Positions 36,577 through 48,641 of a DNA stretch of 64,000 bases are shown one piece after another. Source of the stretch: Elymus sibiricus. Lineage: Eukaryota > Streptophyta > Magnoliopsida > Poales > Poaceae. Where the stretch lies: positions 200,812,195-200,876,194 of the forward strand of contig CM077664.1 of the NCBI GenBank assembly GCA_039707655.1, written 5' to 3'. Below the pieces are notes generated by a model, which was not told the DNA's origin, ran no database searches, and was given only the letters and a program-made list of their open reading frames with translations. Each line of letters opens with the position of its first letter. Position 1 is the stretch's first letter. A program made the position numbers and the translations under genes.

Positions 36577-39500
36577 GCATCCGCAAGCTTAATTCCTACT
36601 CGTCCTCGAGTAGGTAAATGATAAAAGAAATAATTTATGAAGTGTGAATGCTAGCATAGTGCATAAGTTTGATCAATGATAATTTCAATCACTTTTCCTA
36701 GCATCATAACAGCAACTTTCTCTCATAAAAGTCATCATGATAAAGTAGCAATTAAAAACAGAAATTTTGATGTGGAATGCTACCTATCATAATCATCATA
36801 TAATCTTTTCTTTTATAGCATGGACATTGGACTTGAATGATTCAAAGCAAGATCATTATTATAACAGCAATATTTATTATCATAAAACTTCTCATGAGCA
36901 AGTAACAATTCATCACAACAATGAAGTATAAGGCATAAACTTTCTTGGAAACTAACAAACTATTCTAGTCAACAATGCAATTGCAATTCATCATATTTTC
37001 AGGAAGGGTCTCATGTAGGAGCTTTTTAGCAAGTCCACATACTCAACCATCATTTAGTCTTCTATGATTGCTAACACTCACGACATATATATGAAGCAAA
37101 AGTTTCAGCCAGACACATAGAAAGATAGGGGCTTGTGATTTCGCCTCACAACTTATTCACCTCAAGGGTGATGTCAACAATAATAACTCATGATCAATCA
37201 TATCCAACTGGATATATACGCCTAGATCTTTCCCCACCACATGATGCTTGCAAAAGAGAAAAATAAAAAGGAAATAGAGGAGAACACTATTGACTCTTGC
37301 ATAAAAAATAAATACATAAAAGTAAATGCATAAAAGTAAAAGATAGGCCCTTCGCAGAGGAAAGCAGAGGTTGTCATGCGATTTTTATTTTTGGATGCAC
37401 AAGCCCTTAATGCAAAGGAACGTCATGTTATATTGCCCCTTGTGATAGCAACCTTTATTATGCAGTTCGTCGCTTTTATTTCTTTACCATCACAAGTTCG
37501 TACAACGCTTATTTCCCTTACAATAAAAAATCATACATATTTTAGGAGCAATTTTTATTGCTTTTTGCACCGATGACAACTTACTTGAAGGATCTTATTC
37601 AATCAATAGGTAGATATGGTGGACACTCATGACATGAAACTGGGTTTAAGGGTTTTGGATGCACAAGTAGTATCTCTACTTGGTGCGGATTTTTGGCTAG
37701 CAAAGATATTGGGCAAGCACCACATGTTGGAGGATCTATAACAATATAACTTCTATGTGAATATGAACAAACATAATTCATTACGTTGTCTTCCTTGTCC
37801 AACGTCAACACTTTGACATAAAATACTTAATGGGGGCTCACAATCATAAAAGATGTCCAAGATAGTATATTTGCATGTGAATCTTCTCTTCCCTTATTAA
37901 CTTTTTCAAGAATTGCATCATTGACTAATGCTATGCTTGTTAACCTCCAATAAATTTTACCACTTATACTTTTATTTATGTAATGTCATTACTTTCCATA
38001 AGATTAGCATATGATCTCTTTCATTATTTTCATTGCAAGGAATCACACTTATCATATCCAATGATCTATATGAATTTTTTTATTATATCCCTCTCGAATA
38101 TTCATCTTGGGACCAAATTCATATCTTGTGCAAATTACCATTACTATTATTAACTCTCAAAAAGATATAAGTGAAGCATGAGAATTAATGACAAACTACT
38201 CCAAAATATATAAGCGAAGATCAATGAGTAGTGAAACAATTAAGTAGCTATGTGAAAACTCTCTCTCATTTAAAAAGTTTCAGATCTTGATAATTTTATT
38301 AAAACAGCAAACAAAATGAAAATAAAAGGACACTCCAAGAATAGCACATATCATGTGAAGAAGCAAAAACTTAGGCTCAACCAAAACTGACCGATAGTTG
38401 TTGAAGAAGAAAGGTGGGATGCCAACCGGGGCATCCCCAAGCTTAGATGCTTGAGGCTTCTTGAAATATTAATTTGGGATGCCTTCGGCATCCCCAAGCT
38501 TGCGCTCTTGTGTCTCCTTAATTCCTCTCATACCACGGTTTCTCTAAATCTTAAAAACTTCATCCACATAAAACTCAACAAGAACTCGTGAGATAAGTTA
38601 GTATAAATCAACTCAAAACCTTAACATTCTCTACTGTAGAAAAATCACAAAAATTATAATTAAAAATTGCACTCTAAATGCCTCTTCATATTTAATACTC
38701 CTATCCTCAAATAGAAACATTAAACACGCAAACATATGCTAACAATGCAACTATAACAGCAATCTGCCAAAACAGAACAGTCTGTAAAAGGGGAATAAGA
38801 ATCCATACTTCCCTAACTCCAAAAATTCTGAAAAATTACCACGTGATAGAGAACTCATGCATGCTTACTGTGTAAAAATTTCAGATTTTTATTATGTTCT
38901 GACTATTCAGGAATATTCTGGACATAACAGAAAACTTTCTGTTTTCAAACAGCAACACATGAACTTGCAAACTGAGCATAGTAAAGGCTATAAATGGCAT
39001 TTTATTGAACTAAAAGATACAAAACATGATTATTGATAAGACAAATCAAATATTAACAGAAGAAAAATGACGCTCCAAGCAAAACTCATATTATGTGACG
39101 AATAAAAATATAGCTCCAAGTGAGGTTACCGATATTGTTGAAGACGAAAGAGGGCGTGCCTTCCGGGGCATCCCCAAGCTTAGTTGCTTGGGTCTTCCTT
39201 GAATATTACCTTGGGGTGCCTTGGTCATCCCCAAGCTTAGGGTCTTGCCGCTCCTTATTCTCCTCATATCGATATCTATCCCAAAACTTGAAAACTTCAA
39301 TCACACAAAACTTAACGGAACTTCGTGAGAACGGTTAGTATGATAAAGAATAAACCATCACTTAGGTACTGTCCAAGACAAGATTAACAATTGTTCCCAT
39401 ATAATTCCTACTGTATTCTATCATTTCCACAATTTATATCTCATAATATAAGCTACGGAAACATTAAAACAAGCAAACTATGCATTGAAAACAGAATCTG

Positions 39501-39885
39501 TCAAAAACAGAACAGTCTGTAATGATCTGAGAAACTACCATACTTCTGGAACTCTAAAAATTCTGAAAAATTAGGAAAACGTCAACAATTTGCATATAAA
39601 TACTGTATAAAAATTTCAGAAGTTTTTGATGCTCCAGTAAAATCTGGGAAATTAAACACTGGAGGCAAAAGTTTCTGTTTTTGCACAGAATTGAATCAAC
39701 AAGTATCCACACTATCCCAAAGGTTTTACTTGGCACTTTATTGAAAGAAAACATAAAAAACATGATTACTACAGTAGCTTAATCATGTGAACACACTAAA
39801 ACAGAAAGGATATATATTGGGTTGTCTCCCAACAAGCGCTTTTCTTTAATGCCTTTTTAGCTAGGCATGATTATTTCAATGATGC
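36577..39885 (-). mobile_element. Gypsy C noncoding internal region
   Basis: About 3.3 kb with no credible ORF. Parts resemble the noncoding region of B1/B2 (for example 38040-38190 and 39060-39330). PPT-like motifs catccccaagctt occur near 38432, 38489, 39170 and 39227 in addition to the terminal one. Confidence 0.75.
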
Positions 39886-40782
39886 TCACATAGAAGTAAA
39901 GAATTGAAACACAATGGGAGCATCATGAAGCATATGAATAGCACATTTAAGCCTAACCCACTTCCTATGCATAGGGATTTTGTGAGCAAATAATTTATGT
40001 GAGCAAGAATCAACTAGCATAGGAAGGCAAAACAGGCAAGACTTCAAAACTTTCAACATAAAGAGAGGAAACTTGATATTATTGAGATATGTAGAACCAT
40101 ATGATCCTCTCTCATAATAATTTTCAGTAGCATCATGAAGAAATTCAACAATATAGCTATCACATAAAGCATTCTTTTCATGATCCACAAGCATATAAAT
40201 TTTACTACTCTCCACATAAGCAATTTTCTTTTCATTCATAATAGTGGGAGCAAACTCAACAAAATAACTATCATGAGATACTTGATTGGCATAATCAATT
40301 TGAGCATTAAAATCATGATGACAAGTTTCATGGTTATTATTATTCCTTATAGCATACATGTCATCACAATAATCATCATAGATAGCAACTTTGTTATCAT
40401 AGTCAATTGAAACCTCTTCCAAAATAGTGGAATCATCATTAAATAGAGTCCTGACCTCTCTAAATCCACTTTCATCAATATAATCATCATAAATAGGAGT
40501 CATGCTATCATCATAATAAATTTTCTCATCAAAACTTGGGGTGCTAAAAATATCATCTTCATCAAACATAGCATCCCCAAGCTTGTGGCTTTGCATATCA
40601 TTAGCATCATGGGTATTCAAAGAATTCATATTAACAACATTGCAATCATGCTCATCATTCAAAGATTTTATGCCAAACATTTCATTGAATTCTTCTTCTA
40701 TCAATTGAGCACAATTATCGGAATCCTTATTTTCAAGAAAGACATGATAAAGACGAATAATATGAGGCAACCTCAATTCCAT
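39886..40782 (-). CDS. Acidic ORF of gypsy C, unknown function
   Basis: 298 residues, uninterrupted, starting MELRLPHIIRLY about 100 bp from the primer site. Residues 60-150 are very acidic and tyrosine-rich with repeated DDY/DEDD blocks (FDEDDIFSTPSFDEKIYYDD). The C-terminal 70 residues are basic and hydrophobic (LFMLKVLKSCLFCLPMLV), possibly one membrane-like segment. No gag, protease or polymerase motif is seen. The PPT-like motif aagcttggggatgc is read as KLGDA inside it. It is unlike the ORFs of B1 and B2. Function is unknown. Confidence 0.6.
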   Translation of the reverse strand: MELRLPHIIRLYHVFLENKDSDNCAQLIEEEFNEMFGIKSLNDEHDCNVVNMNSLNTHDANDMQSHKLGDAMFDEDDIFSTPSFDEKIYYDDSMTPIYDDYIDESGFREVRTLFNDDSTILEEVSIDYDNKVAIYDDYCDDMYAIRNNNNHETCHHDFNAQIDYANQVSHDSYFVEFAPTIMNEKKIAYVESSKIYMLVDHEKNALCDSYIVEFLHDATENYYERGSYGSTYLNNIKFPLFMLKVLKSCLFCLPMLVDSCSHKLFAHKIPMHRKWVRLKCAIHMLHDAPIVFQFFTSM

Positions 40783-40880
40783 TTTTTGTAGTTTTCTTTA
40801 ATAAACCAAACTAGTGATAAAACAAGAAACTAAAAGATTCGATTGCAAGATCTAAAGATATACCTTCAAGCACTCACCTC

Positions 40881-40896
40881 TCCGGCAACGGCGCCA
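40881..40896 (-). promoter_or_regulatory. Gypsy C primer-binding site
   Basis: Minus-strand TGGCGCCGTTGCCGGA beside the 5' LTR edge at 40910. Confidence 0.8.
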
Positions 40897-40909
40897 GAAA
40901 AGAGCTTGA

Positions 40910-42540
40910 TGTCAACCACACAACTTATTCTTGTAGACTCATGTTGGGCCTCCAAGCGCAGAGTTTTGTAGGACAGTAGCAATTTTACCTCAAGTGGATG
41001 ACCTAAGGTTTATCAATCCGTGGGAGGCGTAGGTTGAAGATGGTATCTCTCAAACAACCCTGCAACCAAATACAAGAAATCTCTTGTGTCCCTAACACAC
41101 CCAATACAATGGTAAATTGTATAGGTGCACTAGTTCGGCGAAGAGATGATGATAAAAGTGTAGTATGGATAGTAGATATAGGTTTTTGTAATCTGAAAAT
41201 ATAAAAACAGCAAGGTAGCAAGAAGTAAACGGGCATAAAAACGGTATTGCAATGCTTAGAAACAAGGCCTAGGGTTCATACTTTCACTAGTGCGATCTCC
41301 CAACATTGTTGACATAGTTGAATCATATGTAAATCCCTCACGTGCGACAAAGAGTTCAGTCCAAAGTCACAAATAGCGAAGAACAAACGAAGAAATTGTT
41401 GTAGGGTACGAAACCACCTCAAAGTTATCCTTCCCGATCAATCTTATGAGCCATCCCCATTAATTGTCACGGACAGCCCTAGAGTTCGTACTAGAATAAC
41501 ACCTTAAGATACACATCAACCAAAACCCTAATGTCACCTAGGCACTCCAATGTCACCACGAGTACCCACGGGTTTGATTATACGATTTGCATCACACAAT
41601 CTCAGATTCATCTATTCAAACCAACACAAAGAACTTCAAAGAGTGCCCCAAAGTTTCTACCGGAAAGTCAAGACGAAAACGTGTGCCAACCCTTATGCAT
41701 AAATCCCCAAGGTCACGGAACCCGCAAGTTGATCACCAAAACATACATCAAGTGACTCAAGTGAATATCCCATTGTCACCACAGATATCCATATGCAAGA
41801 CATACATCAAGTGTTCTCAAATCCTTAAAGACTCAATCCGATAAGAAAACTTCAAAGGGGAAACTCAATTCATCACAAGAAGATAGAGAGGGGAAAACTC
41901 CATATGATTCATCTATATCAACAAAGCTCGCGATACATCAAGATCGTGCCATCTCAAGAACACGAGAGAGAGAGATCATACACATAGCTACTGGTACAAA
42001 CCCTCAGCCCCGAGGGTGAAGTACTCCCTCCTCGACATGGAGACCGCCGGGATGATGAAGATGGCCTCCGGTGATGCCTTCCCCCCTCCGGCAGGGTGCC
42101 GGAAAAGGCCTGTAGATGGGATCTCTCTGGTACAGAGGCTTGCGGCGGCGTAAAAACTCATCTAGGTTAACTTTCGGGGGTTTCTGAATATATATGATTT
42201 TTCAGCATTGGAATCACGCGAAACGGAGCCATGTGGGCCCCACGAGGTACCAGGGCGCGCCTGGGGGGGTGGCGCGCCCTGGTGCCTCGTGGGCACTGGG
42301 TGGCCCCCCTCCAGTGGGTCTTGGTGCCAATATTTTTTATTTGTCCAATAAAAAATCTCCAAAAAGTTTCAGCTCATTTTGATAACTTTCATTTCTGCAC
42401 AAAAAACAACACCACGGTAGTTCTGCTGAAAACAGCGTCAGTCCGGGTTAGTTCTAATCAAATCATACCAAAACCATATAGAATTGTTATAAATATGGCA
42501 TGAATACTTCATAAATTATAGATACTTTGGAGACGTATCA
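40910..42540 (-). repeat. Gypsy C 5' LTR
   Basis: 1631 bp; pairs with 34935-36576. Its outer end reads gatactttggagacgtatca, one change from the usual gatacgttgg. Confidence 0.88.
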
Positions 42541-42558
42541 CACGTCTCATGATGCCAC
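42541..42558 (-). promoter_or_regulatory. Copia D primer-binding site
   Basis: Minus-strand GTGGCATCATGAGACGTG directly after the copia LTR edge at 42559. It resembles the initiator-tRNA-Met complementary site TGGTATCATGAG used by BARE-type copia elements, with one change in the core. Confidence 0.7.
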
Positions 42559-44593
42559 TGTAGGGGAACGTAACAAAAAACAAAAAAATTCCGACCTACG
42601 CACCAGCCCAGGACCACTATGGAGACTGCATACAAGGTTTGATCTTTTCGTTACCGACTCGTAGCGCAGCGGAAGTAGAGTCAATGACGATCGGCGGTGC
42701 AGATCCCCGCAGCTAGGATTTACAACCTCCCAACCACGAGGATGTTCTCCCTCGTCTGCCCCTCGGACAGCCCTCCGGGAGGCAGTCGGACTGTCCCTCG
42801 GACGGTGTCACGGACAGCCCTTCGGGAGGACGCTCGAAACTCAGATGGTCACTCGGACAGCCCTTCGGGAGGACCCTTGAAACTCGGACGGTCACTCGGA
42901 TAGCCCTTCGGGAGGCACTCTCGAACTAAGACCGAAACTCTTTTCGTGGGAGGGAGCGAGAGAGCCAGACAAAGCATGGCATGTGTATGAGAGCAAGGGA
43001 TGAGTGTGGAGAGCTCCTCTCCACCTCTATTTATAGGAAAGCCAAGGGGTAGGGGTGCCTCCAAAAATACCAAAATACCCATGCATTAGGTCACAAATGG
43101 TGGGCATTTAGGGCATAATGGGAGGCCATGTGGAGCTCCAAGAAGCACCACCACCCTTGGACGGCCACTTCATGGCCCCCCCCCCCAAAAGGGGTTCCTT
43201 CCCTTGCAAGCCTCTTCCTTCTAGAAACTTTGACTAAAGTCCCAAAAGGTGGCTATCCAAAATAGTAACCATAAAGTGATTTTCACTATTCACGGAAACA
43301 ATTTTTCGCGACCGTTAAATCCGAAAATATTTCTGTGGGTCTTAGAATAATTCCAATACCCACACAAATGATTTTGGATGTGTTCCGAAACAATTTCGGA
43401 TTAGTGATTTTCATTTGCGAAAAGCAACCAAAGCGGTTCCGGCAGCTCCGGAACATTTCCCGTTTTTATCCCGGAAAAATCCCAGAAGTTTCTAGAATAA
43501 TTCTGGCACCCTCCAAGAATTTCCAGGCGTGTGCCAAAACCAATTTGACTTAAAGGTATACCCCGAAACAACTTTTCAGTTTTACCGAAACTATTCCGGT
43601 GTTCTCTCCGGAACATTTCCGTTGTCTCCGAAACTTTTCCGGTGACTTTCTCTCAGACTCCCTGTCTAGTATTCAGCAGATAGATGACCCTTAAGCGTGT
43701 GACCCTATAGGTTCGGTGAAGTATAGACATGACCCGGAACACTTTCCGATCAATGATCAACATCGGAGCCGTGGGCACCCATATTGACCCCTATACCCAC
43801 ACGAATGAATATTCGAGTGAACCTCCAGTTGCCGTGTGCTATTCCTGTTGCTTCGCGATATGTTACAAATACCCGAGGTGAGAATCATCGGCATCCCCAT
43901 GGATCAGCACTTGTCCACAATGCCAGTTACCTCATTACCGGTTTTGTTCTCTTTTCTCGTTCCCGTGTTCCGGCATCCCTGTGATCAAATCACAATGTGT
44001 CTAGCCAGACGATGGTGGATACCGTAACATCGAGAGGGCCCAGAGATATCTCTCCATCGTCGGAGGAGCAAATCCCAATCTTGAGCTATCAAGTCCCTTG
44101 TCATACTTTCCCATGAACCCGTAAGCCGCCGTAATAGCCACCCAGTTACGGATGACGTTTAACAAACCCCAAAGTTCATGAAGCAAGCATGAAGAAACTC
44201 GATACTCTCATGGTCTAAGGAATTATGCAAACATTAACTTTCTCTGTGTTATTAACCATTAACTTGTGACGAATGTATCTCATAGCATAACATCAATCGG
44301 GTCGATTCAACACAAGTGTTCTCCTAACATTGTGCCCTCAAAGTTGCCAGCATAGGCATGCCCATGATCAGGAAAACAGAACCATCATGCAACACTTGAG
44401 CTAGTCTTAGAGGCCAGACTAGGAATACATTTTATCGTTTATTATTCCACACATGCATATGAGTCTTCCTCTGAGCCTCATGGTTATTGTAGACTTGAGA
44501 ACCATAGCAGTTATAGCATGGAACATAAACATAATTACAAACATGGAGATAAATAACAACATTTATTATTGCCTCTAGGGCATATCTCCTACA
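42559..44593 (-). repeat. Copia D 5' LTR
   Basis: 2035 bp. It pairs with 27500-29635 but lacks about 105 bp after gaccgaaactc (near 42937), between short aaactc-like repeats. Confidence 0.9.
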
Positions 44594-44598
44594 TAAAT

Positions 44599-45943
44599 TG
44601 TATGTGATAGATAGATAGATTGAAACAAAAATACAAAATAAAATAAATAAAAGAAAATGGCAGCAATATTTTTAGGGTTTTAGTAATATGATTTAGATAG
44701 ACCCGGGGGCCATAGTTTTCACTAGAGGCTTCTCTCAAGAAAATAGCATACGGTGGGTAGACAAATTACTGTTGGGCAATTGATAGAAAAGCAAATAATC
44801 ATGACGATATCCAAGGCAATGATCATGTATATACGCATCATGTCCGAGACAAGTAGACCGACTCCTGCCTGCATCTACTACTATTACTCCACACATCGAC
44901 CGCTATCCAGCATGCATCTAGTGTATTAAGTCCATAAAGAATGGAGTAACGCCTTAAGAACGATGACATGATGTAGACAAGATAAACTCACGCATGAATA
45001 AACCCCATCTTTTTACCCTTAATAGCAACGATACATACGTGTCATGTCCCTTTCTGTCACTGGGATTGAGCAATACAAGATCGAACCCATTACAAAGCAC
45101 CTCTTCCCATGGCAAGATAAATCAATCTAGTTGGCCAAACCAAATCAATAGATCGGAGAAGAAATACGAAGCTATAATAATCATGCATAAAAGAGATCAT
45201 AGAAGACTCAAATAATATTCATGGATAATCTGATCATAAACTCACAATTCATCGGATCCCAACAAACACACCGCAAAAAGTGATTACATCGGATAGAACT
45301 CCAAGAACATCGAGGAGAACATTGTATTGAAGATCAAAAAGAGAGAAGAAGCCATCTAGCTACTGCCTATGGACCCGAAGGTCTGTGGTAAACTACTCAC
45401 GCATCATCGAAAGGGCAGCAAGGTTGATGTAGAACCCCTCCATGATCGATTCCCCCTCCGGCGGAGTACCGGAGAAGGCCTCCAGATGGGATGTCTTGAG
45501 AACAGAAACTTGCAGCGGCGAAAAAAGTATTTCGTGGACTTCCCTGAGGGTTTCTGATTTTTCCTCAATTTATAGTGGTGGAATTAGGTCAAACGGAGCT
45601 GAGGTGGGCCCACGAGGCACCAGGGCGCACCTGCCCCCCAGGCGCGCCCTGCTGGCTCGTGGCCACCTCCTCTGGCGTCTGGTCTTCTCCCGAAGCTTCT
45701 AGTGTTTATCTTGTCCAGAAAAAAATCTCCAAAAAGTTTCATGGCATTTGGACTTCGTTTGGTATTGATTTTCTATAAAACAAAAAACAGGACAGAAAAC
45801 AGCAACTGGCACTGGGCACTAAGTTAATAGGTTAGTCTCCAAAAATGATATATAATTGCTGTAAATGCATATAAAAACATCCAATATTGATAATATAACA
45901 GCATGGAATAATCAAAAATTATAGATACGTTGGAGACGTATCA
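44599..45943 (-). repeat. Gypsy B2 5' LTR, second piece
   Basis: Continuation of 27281-27499 after the copia insertion; taaat is repeated at 44594-44598. Ends gttggagacgtatca. Confidence 0.9.
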
Positions 45944-46235
45944 GTGCCTCGTGGGCAAGTGCTTCATCTTCTCGTCTCCTCCCGAAGCTTCTAGTGTTTG
46001 TTATATCCAGAAAAAAAATCTCCAAAAAGTTTCGTGGCATTTGGACTTCGTTTGGTACTGATATTCTGGAAAACCAAAATCAGGCAAAAAACAGCAACTG
46101 GCACTGGGCACTAAGTTAATAGGTTAGTCCCAAAAAATGATATATAATTGTTGTAAATGTATATAAAAACATCCAAGATTGATATTATAATAGCATGGAA
46201 CAATAAAAAATTATAGATACATTGGAGACGTATCA
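45944..46235 (-). repeat. Remnant of the B1 5' LTR to the right of B2
   Basis: 292 bp from gtgcctcgtgggc to attggagacgtatca, matching 18174-18467. It is directly followed by ctcct, the second TSD of B1. It is key evidence that B2 inserted into B1. Confidence 0.88.
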
Positions 46236-47320
46236 CTCCTCCACCTATTGAACCTACTGAAAATATTTATTATGAAATTCCTTCGGGTATGATAGAGAAA
46301 TTGCTAGCTAATCCTTATGCAGGAGATGGAACGGTACATCCTGATATGCACTTGATCTATGTGGATGAAATTTGTGAATTGTTTAAGCTTGCAGGTTTAT
46401 CCGGAGATGGAGTTAAGAAGAATATATTCCCTTTATCTTTGGAGGGAAAGGCATTGACATGGTATAGGCTATGTGATGATACTGATACATGGGACTGGAA
46501 CCTGTTGAAGCTGGAATTCCACCAGAAACTTTATCCTATGCATTTGGTTCATCGTGATCGGAATTATATATATAATTTTTGGCCTCGTGAAGGAGAAAGT
46601 ATCGCTCAAGCTTGGGGGAGGCTTAAGTATATGTTGCATACATGCCCCAATCATGAGCTCTCAAGAGAAATAATCCTTCAAAAAAATTATGCTCGGCTTC
46701 CTCATAATGATCAATCCATGCTCGATACTTCTTCTGCTGGTTCCTTTATGAAGAGAACTATTGAATCCAGAATTATGAAGATTGGGAAATCGACAAAGGT
46801 AATGAGTCAGGTATAAATCTTGAGTTTGATTGTTAAATCTTTTATGGAAACTGATGCTTTTCGTAAGTTTAGTACTAAATATGGACTTGACTCTGAGATA
46901 GTAGCTACCTTTTGTGAATATTTTGCTGCTCATGTTGATCTCCCTAAGGAGAAATGGTTTAAATATCATCCACCTATTGAATTGAAAGAAGAACCTGTTA
47001 GTGTTAAAGAAGAAACAATTGTTTACCATGTTGATCCAGTTGTGCCTACTGCTTATATTGAGAAACCTCATTTCCCTATTAGGATTAAGGAACATGCTAA
47101 AGCTTCAACTGTAGTCAATAAGAGTAAAATTAGAGCACCTAGACCTTCTGAGCAAATTAAAGTTGAACCTAGTGTTGCAATGATTAAAGATCTTTTGGTT
47201 GATAACATTGATGGACATGTCATATATTTCTGTGATGAAGCAACTAGAATTGCTAAGCCAGACCCTAAAGATAAAAATAAACCTGTAGTTGGCATGCCTA
47301 TTATTTCTGCACTGAAATGA
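46236..47320 (+). pseudogene. Gypsy A gag, resumed after the nest
   Basis: The gag frame continues from 46236. The capsid-like region is at 46380-46700: ALTWYRLCDDTDTWDW, LKLEFHQKLYP and FWPREGESIAQAWGR are classic plant retrotransposon gag motifs. A stop at about 46814 (after KVMSQV) ends the first part. A second frame, 46820-47320, continues with charged linker sequence (KEKWFKYHPPIELKEEP). It ends in a stop/shift before the protease part. The split gag is non-functional. Confidence 0.85.
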
Positions 47321-47417
47321 TATTGCACCCGTTGAGAATGAAGATATTGATGTTACTATTAAGCTTATAAATAGAGACACTATTTCACCGCTTGGGATTG
47401 TTAGAGATGTTGAAGTC

Positions 47418-47899
47418 TTGTGTGGTAAAATCAAGTACCCTACTGATTTTCTCGTTCTTGGATCACCACAAGATGATTTTTGTCCCATTATATTTGGTAG
47501 ACCCTTCTTGAATACGGTTAATGCTAAGATTGATTGCACTAAAGAAATCGTCAGTGTTAATTTTGGTGAGATGTCTCATGAGTTTAATTTCTCTAAGTTT
47601 CGTAGACAACCTCATGATAAGGAATTGCCTAGTAAAGATGAAATTTTTGGCCTTGCCTCTATTGTTGTGCCTCCTACTGATCCGCTAGAACAATATTTGC
47701 TTGACCATGAGAATGACATGCATATGAGTGAAAGAAATGAAATAGATGAATTATTCTTTAAACAAGCACCTATCCTTAAACATAATCTGCCTGTTGAAAC
47801 CTTGGGAGATCCACCTCCACCCAAGGGTGATTCTGTGTTTGAATTGAAGCAATTACCTGATACTCTTAAATATGCTTATCTTGATGAAAAGAAGATATA
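47418..47899 (+). pseudogene. Gypsy A aspartic protease-like region and pol start
   Basis: Contains FLVLGSPQDDFCPIIFGRPFLNT, reminiscent of the C-terminal half of a retropepsin-like domain (PII.GRPFL). It then runs into the linker before RT and stops being gypsy at 47899, where the Helitron begins. The same frame resumes at 52536. The catalytic D-S/T-G triad should lie upstream near 47330-47420, where the frame is broken, and I did not find it. Confidence 0.65.
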
Positions 47900-47930
47900 C
47901 TAGTAGAACGCCCGTGCGTTGCTACGGGCT
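47900..47930 (-). terminator. Helitron 3' terminal hairpin and CTAG end
   Basis: Plus strand ctagtagaac then gcccgtgcgttgctacgggc: a 6-bp stem gcccgt/acgggc with an 8-base loop, 10 bases from the end. This is the rolling-circle termination signal of Helitrons, not a transcription terminator. Confidence 0.85.
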
Positions 47931-48641
47931 ACAATGCATATAGATAGATATTAACCTGCACAACTCAATCCCTGCAAAAAAAAACCTGCACAACTCAATT
48001 GGTATATACTCCTTGTACAGTCGTTCAACATGCCATGCACAACTCAATATGTGTACTCTCAAGACAGAACAGTAAAATAAAGACATGTACATGGATTCAT
48101 TCATAGAGTTGGATAGTTAAAGATACACAATGAACCAAAAAGAATCAACAGCAAACCATGACTAATGCAGATTGCCAAGCTAATTGTGAACCGAAACATA
48201 CAAAAAAACTCGAATCACTTCCATGGAGAAGTCCCAACATATTCCAAACTTGGCGAAACAAATGTCACAGAATAGAAAACCTGCAAAGAAGAGGCATTCT
48301 CAAATAGAAATTAAACTCGGATGTAAATTAGCTAAAAAACTCAGAAATAGATTAATTCGGTTATCACATCCAGGATTCCGACCAACCTACAGAAGCAGAC
48401 TTGAATTTCAGATAGGTTAATGCAAACTTACCCTTGAAGGTCTATAGATGGCAACACCTTTTCGAGTCGTCCAAACTTTCTGAACGAACCTCCAACTCTC
48501 AAAAATATGAACATGGTACAATGCAGATCATGTGCACATGAACCAATGTTCTTTGGTCATAGACTAAAATAGGTGGACATGAACAGTTGCACAACATAAA
48601 TAGAAAATAAGCATATGGGATATTGCCCGTGTGTTACTAAG

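Larger units (their letters stand above)
34935..42540 (-). mobile_element. Gypsy C (non-autonomous), inserted in the copia D leader
   Basis: Left (3') LTR 34935-36576, right (5') LTR 40910-42540, primer site 40881-40896, one ORF at 39886-40782, the rest noncoding. No pol. It lies between the copia primer site (42541-42558) and the rest of the copia leader. A perfect 5-bp TSD was not seen; cacg occurs at 34927-34930 and 42541-42544, so the left edge may be a few bases off. Confidence 0.85.
27500..44593 (-). mobile_element. Copia element D (BARE/Angela-like), TSD TAAAT, hosting gypsy C
   Basis: Left LTR 27500-29635 (3' LTR) and right LTR 42559-44593 (5' LTR), both reverse. taaat flanks it at 27495-27499 and 44594-44598. 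On the minus strand the LTR opens TGTAGGAGATATGCCC, like Triticeae BARE1/Angela/WIS copia LTRs. The internal region is 29636-34934 plus 42541-42558; 34935-42540 is gypsy C. The pol remnants run RT-RNase H nearest the left LTR and integrase to their right, the copia order when read in reverse. Confidence 0.9.
22610..45943 (-). mobile_element. Gypsy B2, same family as B1, inserted in B1's right LTR
   Basis: Truncated 3' LTR 22610-23888, internal 23889-27280, and 5' LTR 27281-27499 plus 44599-45943 (interrupted by copia D). The right neighbour 45944-46235 is LTR sequence matching 18174-18467, which shows that B2 landed within an LTR of its own family. The left TSD was lost in the deletion. Same orientation as B1. 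Confidence 0.82.
16904..46235 (-). mobile_element. Gypsy B1 with everything nested in it; TSD CTCCT
   Basis: Left end tgctacttgtgatctgc, right end gagacgtatca, with ctcct on both sides (16899-16903, 46236-46240). B1 is made of the left (3') LTR 16904-18467, the internal region 18468-21725, and a right (5') LTR now split into 21726-22609 and 45944-46235. The split is caused by element B2, which contains copia D, which contains gypsy C. No pol domains occur in B1, so it depended on another element's enzymes. Confidence 0.88.

Noticed and set aside
16904..45943. Three-LTR array as a product of unequal recombination between two tandem elements
   Set aside because: The LTR remnant at 45944-46235 and the TSD CTCCT fit only if B2 lies inside B1's LTR; the composite LTR switch is at non-homologous positions.
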